The notes: a model not told the origin generated them from the sequence alone. Counted from the first letter of the stretch, positions 1 to 5,431 are shown. The stretch is 5,754 bases of DNA from Gammaproteobacteria bacterium (GCA_030613605.1 JAUWLO010000130.1:1-5754); one strand, 5' to 3'. Program-made: numbers and translations.

Positions 1-165
1 CAATAACATCACGAAGGCACCCACGGCAATCACAATCACCACAAATCCCATCCACTCCTTATTGCTGACTTTAGGCGCATTTTTAGAGGCAGCGCGCATG
101 CGCGGAAAAATGAACACCATCATGGCAACCAGAAATAAAGCGCTGCCTATTTGTACCCAATTCAT
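1..165 (-). CDS. Small two-helix membrane protein, 3' end cut by window edge
   Basis: The reading frame is open for 55 codons from an ATG whose complement is at 163-165 to the window edge, so only the N-terminal part is seen. The protein begins MNWVQIGSALFLVAMMVFIF. It has a first hydrophobic helix at about residues 4-20, a basic linker (PRMRAASKNAPK) and a second helix from about residue 39 to the edge. By the positive-inside rule the basic linker should be cytoplasmic. A weak GAGAA-like ribosome site lies several bases upstream. I recognise no family with certainty; it has the look of the short conserved membrane proteins common in gammaproteobacteria. It lies downstream of yccA on the same strand, but a terminator and a hairpin cluster separate them, so it is probably a separate transcript. 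That it is a gene is fairly likely; its function is unknown. Confidence 0.6.
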   Translation of the reverse strand, partial: MNWVQIGSALFLVAMMVFIFPRMRAASKNAPKVSNKEWMGFVVIVIAVGAFVMLL

Positions 166-229
166 AATTTAGTTCTCGGTATTTTAGAAATTAGTTGATG
201 CCAGTCGCTACGGTGCATTTCTGGTCTTC

Positions 230-276
230 GTCGCTTCCGGCGTCCTGCCTCTCGCGACATACCGGTCATCCTGACC
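230..276 (-). repeat. GGA-loop hairpin cluster, minus orientation
   Basis: Read on the minus strand this stretch gives GGTCA-GGA-TGACC (complement of 264-276) and GGC-AGGAC-GCC (complement of 239-249). The second sits inside a 5-bp outer stem, GTCGC at 230-234 with GCGAC at 254-258. The loops match those of the larger clusters at 1293-1612 and 1838-1984, so I treat it as the same repeat family. It lies between the yccA terminator and the start of the small membrane protein gene, where it would form part of that gene's leader if transcription starts upstream. Confidence 0.5.
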
Positions 277-278
277 AT

Positions 279-311
279 AAAAAAAGGCTCCGTTAAAACG
301 GAGCCTTTTTT
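279..311. terminator. Bidirectional intrinsic terminator after yccA
   Basis: A 9-bp perfect stem (GGCTCCGTT at 286-294, AACGGAGCC at 297-305) is flanked by seven A at 279-285 and six T at 306-311. It can therefore end transcription in both directions. On the minus strand it lies about 20 bases after the yccA stop codon and is the obvious yccA terminator. Confidence 0.9.
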
Positions 312-330
312 GCTAAAAAACATTTACGTT

Positions 331-996
331 TTAATCATCCCCACCAAATGCGCCCAGCAAGTGCAGAAGTGCCTGGAACATGTTAATGAGTGACAAAAAC
401 AGGCTGGCAGTTGCCATGATGTAATTGGTCTCGCCACCATTAACAATCCGGGAGGTTTCAAACAAGATGAAACCACTCATGATCATGATGATGCCAACAT
501 TCATGGCAAGGAACATGGCTGGTATATTCATGAAAATATTCAGCAAGGCTGCACCAAGAATCACAAACATACCTACCATCAGGAAGCCGGCTAAAAAGCT
601 GAAATCCTTGCGTGTGGTTAGCGCGTAGGCAGACAAGCCAATGAAAATTGCACCGGTGCCGCCCAGAGCTGTCATCACAATGCTGGGATTAACTGCCAGG
701 TAATAATTAAGAACAGGGCCTAGTCCGAAGCCGAGCAGCCCCGTAATGACGAAGATGACCGGGATGCCTGTGGCAGAATTTGCAGTGCGAGGCAGCACGA
801 ACCAAAGCATGGCGATGGCGGCAATACTTGCAACCAGTGACATGCCGTGTGAGACATTCATGGTAACGCCCATAAATGCGGTAACGCCGCTAAATAGCAG
901 GGTCATGGACAGCAAAATGTAGGTATTGCGTATGACCTTATTGGTCGCAAGGACAGATTCTCTGGGTCTTGCGATAGCTGCAGGGTTTTGGTTCAT
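331..996 (-). CDS. yccA: YccA, Bax inhibitor-1 family inner-membrane protein (FtsH modulator)
   Basis: This 221-residue protein is about the length of E. coli YccA. It has a short hydrophilic N-terminus (residues 1-24) and then seven hydrophobic segments at roughly 27-44, 52-69, 77-93, 103-123, 134-156, 160-180 and 192-214. Family landmarks are visible: the TTRKDFSFLAGFL stretch (127-139) before the fifth helix, and FETSRIVNGGETNYI (179-193) between the last two helices. In E. coli, YccA is a substrate and modulator of the membrane protease FtsH and protects SecY from degradation when translocons jam; I infer the same role here. The start is supported by GGAGA about 10 bases upstream. The neighbouring serine tRNA(UGA) on the opposite strand recalls the E. 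coli yccA-serT arrangement (from memory), which suggests the old chromosomal backbone ends at this tRNA. Confidence 0.93.
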   Translation of the reverse strand: MNQNPAAIARPRESVLATNKVIRNTYILLSMTLLFSGVTAFMGVTMNVSHGMSLVASIAAIAMLWFVLPRTANSATGIPVIFVITGLLGFGLGPVLNYYLAVNPSIVMTALGGTGAIFIGLSAYALTTRKDFSFLAGFLMVGMFVILGAALLNIFMNIPAMFLAMNVGIIMIMSGFILFETSRIVNGGETNYIMATASLFLSLINMFQALLHLLGAFGGDD

Positions 997-1006
997 TTTT
1001 GAACGA

Positions 1007-1028
1007 TCTCCAATGATTATATAAAATA
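1007..1028 (-). promoter_or_regulatory. yccA ribosome site and AT-rich promoter candidate
   Basis: The complement of 1007-1011 reads GGAGA, a good ribosome site. Just upstream the minus strand contains a perfect TATAAT (complement of 1016-1021) and a TATTTT (complement of 1023-1028). A start from the TATAAT would leave almost no room for the ribosome site, so the more upstream hexamer is the better -10 candidate. No convincing -35 is seen for either. Confidence 0.3.
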
Positions 1029-1084
1029 GTCAGTCTTGTTAGACGTTGGCGGGAGTATAAGTTCCTCCACTTTTTGGGTCAAAC

Positions 1085-1103
1085 TTACCGAATCGATTGG
1101 TAA
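1085..1103. repeat. Imperfect palindrome upstream of yccA
   Basis: Arms TTACC (1085-1089) and GGTAA (1099-1103) enclose the self-complementary octamer AATCGATT, which is offset by one base. It lies about 90 bases upstream of the yccA start. It could be an operator for a dimeric regulator, but I recognise no consensus. Confidence 0.2.
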
Positions 1104-1151
1104 AGACCGTAGTGATTCAGTATTATTGCCCGCCTTGTCCTTAGTGGGGGT

Positions 1152-1256
1152 GAAAACCTCGGATTTCAAGGTTTTCGGGCCTTCGTGCTAGTAAACCGGG
1201 GGCAAGTAGAGCGGCGGTTTCGCCGCGTTCCCCAAGATTCACCGGGGCAAAGGTGA
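1152..1256. repeat. Hairpin-rich intergenic stretch, left flank of the large array
   Basis: Three hairpins are readable: GAAAACCT (1152-1159) with AGGTTTTC (1169-1176), loop CGGATTTCA; GCGGCG (1211-1216) with CGCCGC (1221-1226), loop GTTT; and two mutually exclusive stems, CCCC (1230-1233) with GGGG (1244-1247) or TCACC (1239-1243) with GGTGA (1252-1256). Open frames crossing this stretch have no initiation signals or recognisable protein features and are dictated by the repeats. The first loop contains GGA, which links it loosely to the array that follows. Confidence 0.5.
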
Positions 1257-1292
1257 GCATACACAAGATTTTTTTGGAGAGCTGGCTGACGA

Positions 1293-1612
1293 CTGCATGG
1301 GCAAGGATTGTTCCAGACAATCCCTTTGCATTTCCGCCATCCCTGGCGGTCATGCAGGAGGTACGAGCCCATGGATGGGCGAAGGTAGAGCAACGCAGGA
1401 CGATTCCATGGATGGAATCGGTAGAGTCGCGTCTGGAACGAAGACCGAGCAGTTGCCGAGTGGTTGACCGATTTGTCTGGAACAAATCGGAACAGCGAGC
1501 AAAGTGAGCTGGCCCGAAGGGCGTAGGGCAGGATGCCCGGAGTACGACTCCATGGATGGAGGAGGTAGAGCTGCGTCAGGAACGGCAGCCGAGAGCGGCG
1601 GAATTAGCCGCT
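1293..1612. repeat. Large array of hairpins with variable stems and GGA loops
   Basis: The left part is in minus orientation: GGATTGT-TCCAG-ACAATCC (1305-1323) and CCGCCA-TCCC-TGGCGG (1334-1349), both enclosed by CTGCATG (1293-1299) and CATGCAG (1351-1357). The right part is in plus orientation: GCCC-ATGGAT-GGGC (1367-1380), CGATTCC-ATGGAT-GGAATCG (1401-1420), CCGATTTGT-CTGGA-ACAAATCGG (1468-1490), GCCC-GAA-GGGC (1512-1522), GGGC-AGGAT-GCCC (1526-1538), CTCC-ATGGAT-GGAG (1548-1561), GCTGC..CAGGA..GCAGC (1570-1589) and AGCGGC-GGAATTA-GCCGCT (1594-1612). Stems differ in sequence yet pair fully or nearly so, while the loops repeat. This resembles structure kept at the RNA or single-strand level. 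The loops match the CAGGA motif of CsrB-type RNAs, but no promoter or terminator is evident and the left part points the other way. Confidence 0.8.
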
Positions 1613-1674
1613 TGAGACAAAACAGGTAGGTATACAGACAATACGAATTAATAAACCAATTTTACAAGTTTAAT

Positions 1675-1764
1675 GGAGAGGTGGCTGAGTGGTCGAAAGC
1701 ACCGGTCTTGAAAACCGGCGACGGTTTACCCCGTCCCAGGGTTCGAATCCCTGCCTCTCCGCCA
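1675..1764 (+). tRNA. tRNA-Ser(UGA)
   Basis: All arms fold. The acceptor is GGAGAGG (1675-1681) with CCTCTCC (1754-1760). The anticodon stem is CCGGT (1702-1706) with ACCGG (1714-1718), and the loop CTTGAAA puts anticodon TGA at 1709-1711. The long class II variable arm is GACGG (1720-1724) with CCGTC (1731-1735). The T arm is CAGGG-TTCGAAT-CCCTG (1737-1753). Discriminator G is at 1761 and CCA is encoded at 1762-1764. The UGA anticodon reads UCA and UCG, probably with other UCN codons. The last 31 bases recur at the right end of the window, marking this gene as an integration target. A terminator follows within 10 bases. No upstream promoter with good -35 and -10 spacing could be assigned. 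Confidence 0.97.
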
Positions 1765-1771
1765 AAATAAG

Positions 1772-1800
1772 AAAAGGGTCCTTTAGGGCCCTTTTTTATT
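1772..1800 (+). terminator. Intrinsic terminator of tRNA-Ser
   Basis: GGGTCC (1776-1781) pairs with GGGCCC (1786-1791) with one G-T pair and loop TTTA. The stem is extended by AAAA before it against T after it. Six T (1792-1797) follow. It begins 8 bases after the encoded CCA. Confidence 0.88.
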
Positions 1801-1837
1801 TTGTGGTGTGGTGGGATTTGGATTTGAACCCTGTTGA

Positions 1838-1984
1838 TGAGTGCCATCCATGTCACTCACCCTGCGGGCGTATAGAAAAATACGTCCCGTTTTGATCCAG
1901 TCAAAACGGTCGACCGTTTGTCAGGAAAGACAAACGGGACAGCCGAAGGCGGCCCCGAAGGGGTGGCGCACATGGAGGTGCGCC
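1838..1984. repeat. Second GGA-loop hairpin array
   Basis: Minus-orientation modules come first: TGAGTG (1838-1843) with CACTCA (1854-1859), loop containing CATCCATG, and CCGTTTTGA-TCCAG-TCAAAACGG (1887-1909, 9-bp perfect stem). CGTAT (1869-1873) with ATACG (1880-1884) lies between them. Plus-orientation modules follow: CCGTTTGTC-AGGAAA-GACAAACGG (1914-1937), GCC-GAA-GGC (1942-1950), CCCC-GAA-GGGG (1953-1963) and GGCGCAC-ATGGAG-GTGCGCC (1965-1984). The minus-then-plus order is the same as at 1293-1612. The array ends three bases before the tRNA 3'-end remnant at 1988. The 300 bases from the tRNA to the permease gene hold no credible protein gene. Confidence 0.78.
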
Positions 1985-1987
1985 ATC

Positions 1988-2006
1988 AATCCCTCCCTCT
2001 CCGCCA
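1988..2006 (+). pseudogene. Degenerate 19-base copy of the tRNA-Ser 3' end
   Basis: The sequence matches bases 1746-1764 of the intact tRNA (from inside the T loop through CCA) with a single G-to-C change. No other tRNA parts precede it; hairpin modules abut it instead. It looks like an older attachment-site scar from a previous integration or excision, and it lies between the intact tRNA and the metal-uptake genes. A hairpin, AATGAC (2015-2020) with GTCATT (2025-2030), follows. Confidence 0.6.
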
Positions 2007-2062
2007 TATTTTTCAATGACTTACGTCATTTCCATTCCTTAATTTTCCACTGCGGCGGTCTG

Positions 2063-2093
2063 AAAAACCGCTGATACATTTGCAGGGCGGTTT
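2063..2093 (-). terminator. Possible terminator of the metal-uptake operon
   Basis: AAACCGC (2065-2071) pairs with GCGGTTT (2087-2093) around a 15-base loop, beginning four bases past the permease stop on the minus strand. Only two more T extend the stem's T run in that direction, so it is a weak intrinsic terminator. An alternative stem, GCGGT (2055-2059) with ACCGC (2067-2071), overlaps it. Confidence 0.35.
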
Positions 2094-2096
2094 CAG

Positions 2097-2870
2097 TTAT
2101 TTTGATAGTGCTTCAGCATATTTCTTGAACAGCGTGCTGAACGTTATTGCGGTTATGGCAAGCATCCAAACAACGACCGCACCAGATGGCAAATCAAATA
2201 ATGCGGACAAAGAAAGCCCCAATGCGAAGCTAACTAATCCAATAAGATATCCTGCAGATAGGCGTCGTTTTTTACCAAGTAGGCGAGTGGCGATGGCAGG
2301 AATAATGAGACTGGCAAAGACCAGGTACACTCCAACTAGCTGGACTGATGCTGTTACGACAATTGCAAAAAGACTATAAAAGCCTAAGCGTCGTTTGTGA
2401 ACGTCAAAGCCAAACCATATTCCCAGAACAATGGCATAGATAATCGCAACGGGTATCAACTGCTCATAGGTTACCCACAATATTTGCCCAACGAGTAATT
2501 CTTTCAGGTGTTCACCGCCCTGAGGGTTATTCGCTAGCAAAAGGATACTGCCTGTTGCAGCTAATACAAACATAACACCAATCAATGCTTCTTCGATTTC
2601 TGGCCAGCGTTTTTCGCATTGATTGAGTAGAACAGCACCTAGTAATGCTGCGGTAACTGCAACAACCTGGACTTCCCAGCCATGGGCTTCCCATCCAAAA
2701 CTGGCAGCTGCAATGAGGCCTAGTCCAGCAATTTGAGCCACGGCAAGATCAATAAAGATAATCCCTCGGCGAAGCACTTCCTGCCCCATGGGGACGTGTG
2801 TAGACAGCACTAGCACACCTGCCAGAAATGCAGGCCCTAATATCGATAAATCCAGGCTTTCCCAATTCAC
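2097..2870 (-). CDS. ABC-3 family metal permease (ZnuB-like)
   Basis: This 257-residue polytopic protein is the usual length for ABC-3 (ZnuB/MntB-type) permeases, which form the membrane channel for zinc or manganese imported from a periplasmic binding protein. Hydrophobic segments cover most of the chain from residue 10. The best family mark is VQLVGVYLVFASLIIPAIAT (176-195) followed by the basic RLLGKKRRL, the region that in this family touches the ATPase. In many ZnuB proteins the second helix carries a GDALAHA-like motif; here it reads FIDLAVAQIAGLG (39-51), so it belongs to a divergent branch. His25 (STHVPMG) and the GGEHLKELLVGQ loop (118-129) are other polar candidates. The start codon is GTG (complement of 2868-2870) with a weak AGAG ribosome site 8 bases upstream and no better choice nearby. 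It starts 21 bases after the binding-protein stop codon. No ATPase gene accompanies it in the window. Confidence 0.9.
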   Translation of the reverse strand: MNWESLDLSILGPAFLAGVLVLSTHVPMGQEVLRRGIIFIDLAVAQIAGLGLIAAASFGWEAHGWEVQVVAVTAALLGAVLLNQCEKRWPEIEEALIGVMFVLAATGSILLLANNPQGGEHLKELLVGQILWVTYEQLIPVAIIYAIVLGIWFGFDVHKRRLGFYSLFAIVVTASVQLVGVYLVFASLIIPAIATRLLGKKRRLSAGYLIGLVSFALGLSLSALFDLPSGAVVVWMLAITAITFSTLFKKYAEALSK

Positions 2871-2891
2871 AAGTAATACTCTATTTAATGG

Positions 2892-3797
2892 TTATTTCTT
2901 AAGTGCTGCTAATAATCGATTGATGGTATCGTCCATTAAAGTAAACAAATCAGTCGCTTTATCAGAGCCGCCAACCGTGAAAGGTAATTCGATTGCCTTT
3001 ATTCCAGTCTGTTTTTCAAGCCATTTGGAGGCGTTATCATCCTGATATGCCGCTCGTAAAATAAAATCTGCTGGATCAGTTTTCATTTGCCGCTTTAGAG
3101 TGGCCAGGTGACCTGGGCTGGGAGGCACGCCCGGTTTGGGTTCTAAAGTAGCGACCTCTTTTATGCCTAACCAATCGAATAGATATTTCCAGTCCTTGTG
3201 ATGAACAACGGCTTTAGTGTCTTTCAAGGGTGTAGCAAGTGATTGCCAGTGTTTTATCTTTTCTTGTAAGCGAGCCAAAAAGTCCCTGGTTTGTGATTGA
3301 TAGTGAGTAGCGTTGTCCGGGTCAATTTTTTTCAGGCGTTGGCCAATAATTTCTGCAATTTTTAGCATTCGCCGTGGATCTAAATGAACATGAGGATTGC
3401 CAGCAGCATGCACGTCACCCATTGAGCGATCGATAGTTTGAGGTATCCCTAAACGCTCAACAAGCTGTGATGCCTCAATATAACCGGGCTGATTGATTTG
3501 CACCTTACGATTTCCAGATGAACGTAATAATAAAGGTAACCAACCCACTTCTAGCTCAGAACCTGAACAAACCACGATATCTGCTCTACGCATTTTGGCG
3601 ATTAAAGAGGGGCGGGCCTCAATTCGGTGTGGGTCCTGGAATGCCGTGGTGGCCGAAAAGACTTTACCGTGCGCGCCTGTTAGTTCTTTCATCAATGCAG
3701 CCCATTCGGGTTCACAGGCAAATACGTTTAATTTCGCATGAATCGTATTACTGGTTATCAGTAATAACAGGAATATCGAAATTTTTACCATTTTCAT
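2892..3797 (-). CDS. Periplasmic metal-binding protein of zinc/manganese ABC importer (ZnuA superfamily)
   Basis: This 301-residue protein has a signal peptide ending near residue 21 (NTIHA, then KLNVFACEPEW). It is a cluster A-I metal-binding protein that catches the metal in the periplasm and delivers it to the permease encoded next. Likely ligands in order are His57 (DPHRIEARPS), His136 or His138 in the NPHVHLDP motif, His199 or His200 in VVHHKDW, and Asp253 or Asp254 (YQDD). The ELEVGWLPLLL motif (81-91) is also typical. The His-rich loop of E. coli ZnuA is absent; the corresponding place holds only MGDVHAAGNP. Cys28 and Cys77 could form a disulfide. The first ATG is preferred over the ATG two codons later because AAGGA lies 8 bases before it. 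Zinc is the likeliest cargo; manganese cannot be excluded. Confidence 0.92.
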   Translation of the reverse strand: MKMVKISIFLLLLITSNTIHAKLNVFACEPEWAALMKELTGAHGKVFSATTAFQDPHRIEARPSLIAKMRRADIVVCSGSELEVGWLPLLLRSSGNRKVQINQPGYIEASQLVERLGIPQTIDRSMGDVHAAGNPHVHLDPRRMLKIAEIIGQRLKKIDPDNATHYQSQTRDFLARLQEKIKHWQSLATPLKDTKAVVHHKDWKYLFDWLGIKEVATLEPKPGVPPSPGHLATLKRQMKTDPADFILRAAYQDDNASKWLEKQTGIKAIELPFTVGGSDKATDLFTLMDDTINRLLAALKK

Positions 3798-3805
3798 ATC
3801 GCAAT

Positions 3806-3810
3806 TCCTT
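3806..3810 (-). promoter_or_regulatory. Ribosome site overlapping the upstream stop codon
   Basis: AAGGA (complement of 3806-3810) lies 8 bases before the binding-protein ATG and shares two bases with the TAA stop of the outer-membrane protein gene (3809-3811). Ribosomes finishing the first gene can readily restart on the second, so the two products are probably made together. Confidence 0.8.
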
Positions 3811-5062
3811 AGAACTTATGTGCGCCATGAGAGCCCAGGCTCATAATATATTGCAGGTATACCTGTTTATCCGATGTTGGGTTGGAGTCATCGTTGTTGA
3901 TTTGCAGTCGAAAAAGGGAAAACTCGCTGGGTGAGTAATCAATCATGTAACTGATTCTTTTCGGGTCATGGTCACTTTCAAGGTCAGACTCTTCTAAGAA
4001 TTCATCCTGACCAAGCACGGTGGTGTTGCCATCTACATCACCATCGTAGCTGGCTATTTTGTTATTAGCTTCTAATTGGTCGTATCGAACTCCAACACGC
4101 CAGCGAGGTTGCCATTGGTAGACAGCCTGAATGTAATAGCCTTTTTGTTCGCCGTCATAATCAGCAGCAGCCTGTTCTCCAGCTTCAGCAAATTCGGCTT
4201 CACCTTTTTCATTGCGCATGAAATATTCAAACTGCAATTTCAGGTATCGTTTACTGGTATTACCGTTTGGTGCCCACTTGTACACGAAATCAACCGCGGT
4301 AATGTCAACTTCACCATCGAGTAGTTCATTGTCTACCGTGCTCACCCCACCATGGGCATGAACACCGGCTTCTCGCACATCAAACTTGCTGGAATATCGC
4401 GAGATTCCCGCTAGCCAGCTGGAACTCACGTTAATATCTCCTCCTAATTTGGCGAAAATTGTTTGCCCCTTATTGTTGTCTTTATTTTCACCACCGGGAA
4501 AACTGGCACCACTCAATGCCTCTACACCAAGCTCTAAAAAAATATCAGTTGGGGCCAACCATCTAGCCTGTATGCCTGTATCGATTAGGTGGCTACCGAC
4601 CATTCCAGCGTAAACGAGTGGTACATCTGTAAAATCGTGGGCGTGATCATGAATAGAATTCAGATAGCCTAATCCCGAATAAAAGCGACCGGCTTTTATA
4701 GTGGCACCTTCTCCTAATCCCAGCGTTTCGAAGAATACTTCCTCCAGCTCAAAGATGGTTTCACCGCCTTCCATTGCCATTGCGGCGTTGAAATAGCCAA
4801 ATAATTTGTCATCGATATTTGCGCTGACAGTTAACTCGTTATGGCCAAGACTAAAACCTTTATCAGGCAGGCCGGCTTCACCACCGGCCTGGAATCCCGG
4901 TAAGTCATAATCATTGTCATAAGAGCTATAACGGCCATCAAGGATGAGCGAAATGGCGGGATTAAATTCATTGCCTGATATTTTGCCTACATCAGCCAAT
5001 ACATAATTTTGCTGAAAAGTTAGACCAATAATTGTGGTTGCCAGTATTAGTGGTTTTCTCAT
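3809..5062 (-). CDS. Outer-membrane beta-barrel protein of the metal-uptake operon (zinc-associated porin-like)
   Basis: This 417-residue protein has a signal peptide ending near residue 23 (YVLA, then DVGK). The mature part alternates polar and hydrophobic residues in many short strands with Tyr/Trp/Phe girdles, and it ends in Phe after VYLQYIMSLG, as expected for BAM-assembled barrels. There is no plug domain or TonB box, and the length is too short for a TonB-dependent receptor, so it looks like a porin-type channel. Early landmarks are NPAISLILDGRYSSYDND (34-51) and GFSLGHNELTVSANIDD (69-85). Histidine clusters occur at 138-142 (HDHAH), 235-237 (HAH) and the C-terminus (SHGAHKF), with an acidic loop at 353-367. 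This fits a metal-collecting role. I recall similar proteins being labelled zinc-regulated outer-membrane porins. A strong AGGAG lies 6 bases before the start. Confidence 0.8.
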   Translation of the reverse strand: MRKPLILATTIIGLTFQQNYVLADVGKISGNEFNPAISLILDGRYSSYDNDYDLPGFQAGGEAGLPDKGFSLGHNELTVSANIDDKLFGYFNAAMAMEGGETIFELEEVFFETLGLGEGATIKAGRFYSGLGYLNSIHDHAHDFTDVPLVYAGMVGSHLIDTGIQARWLAPTDIFLELGVEALSGASFPGGENKDNNKGQTIFAKLGGDINVSSSWLAGISRYSSKFDVREAGVHAHGGVSTVDNELLDGEVDITAVDFVYKWAPNGNTSKRYLKLQFEYFMRNEKGEAEFAEAGEQAAADYDGEQKGYYIQAVYQWQPRWRVGVRYDQLEANNKIASYDGDVDGNTTVLGQDEFLEESDLESDHDPKRISYMIDYSPSEFSLFRLQINNDDSNPTSDKQVYLQYIMSLGSHGAHKF

Positions 5063-5081
5063 TCTTCTCTCCTAACAGAAA

Positions 5082-5106
5082 TACAGCAAGCAAATGGCTA
5101 GCTGTA
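5082..5106 (-). promoter_or_regulatory. Hairpin in the gap before the outer-membrane protein gene
   Basis: TACAGC (5082-5087) pairs with GCTGTA (5101-5106), continued by AGC (5089-5091) with GCT (5097-5099) past one A-A mismatch. It lies a few bases upstream of the AGGAG ribosome site in the 75-base gap after the small exported protein gene. It could tune translation or protect the downstream mRNA; no T run follows, so it is not a terminator. Confidence 0.3.
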
Positions 5107-5137
5107 CCTACTAAATCAAATAAATGTGTGTTGTGGC

Positions 5138-5431
5138 TTAGAGAATGAGGGGAGGGGCTCGAGAGAGGTAGTATGAAAGAACTAAGGGTGAGTTAGGATA
5201 TTCGTAACGGTTTGTTTGCTCTATAAGGGCAGAATCTCTGAATTGTTCAAATGCTGCTGTAACAATAAAGTGACTTATATTCTCGCCAACCAGACAGACA
5301 GAACAGACCCGATCTGCTTCATACGGGTTTTCTTCAAAATGAGCATGAGTTTGGCCTGCCCATACCGCTGCCAGTAATCCGGCGATTAAACATATCGCGT
5401 ATATCTTTCTGATTTGGCGGAATCCGTTCAT
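5138..5431 (-). CDS. Small exported protein with His motifs and a CxxC pair
   Basis: This 97-residue protein has a basic start (MNGFRQIRK), a hydrophobic segment (residues 10-24) and a signal-peptidase site at about residue 30 (QTHA before HFEENP) or 25 (VWA). The mature part opens with HFEENPYEADRVCSVCLVGE, with Cys43 and Cys46 as a CxxC pair, His29 and His31 before it and His54 after it, and ends in YYLSRAPPLIL. Small exported proteins with His residues, a CxxC pair and a terminal RAPP-like stretch recur beside metal-transport genes (from memory, like DUF2946-type proteins). I infer a periplasmic metal-binding or metal-handing role, but function is unproven. It is first in the unit, 75 bases before the outer-membrane protein gene. 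No good ribosome site precedes the ATG, and no other Met exists in the frame. Confidence 0.7.
   Translation of the reverse strand: MNGFRQIRKIYAICLIAGLLAAVWAGQTHAHFEENPYEADRVCSVCLVGENISHFIVTAAFEQFRDSALIEQTNRYEYPNSPLVLSYYLSRAPPLIL

Noticed and set aside
1141..1553. Several overlapping open frames on both strands between yccA and the tRNA
   Set aside because: They run through the hairpin array, no ribosome site was noted for them, their products are low in recognisable structure, and their frames follow the repeat units.
1608..1640. Promoter for tRNA-Ser with TTGAGA (1612-1617) and TATACA (1631-1636)
   Set aside because: The spacing is only 13 bases, too short for a normal sigma-70 promoter, and TATACA lies about 40 bases from the gene.
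1818..1860. A minus-strand TTCAAAT-like T loop at about 1824-1830 suggesting another tRNA end
   Set aside because: The flanking bases pair over only two or three positions and no acceptor or anticodon arm can be found.
1293..1984. CRISPR array
   Set aside because: The repeats are short hairpins with changing arms and irregular spacing; there are no constant repeats with unique spacers.
3518..3934. A 138-codon plus-strand frame overlapping the binding-protein and barrel genes
   Set aside because: It is antisense to two well-supported genes, and its product has no domain-like features.
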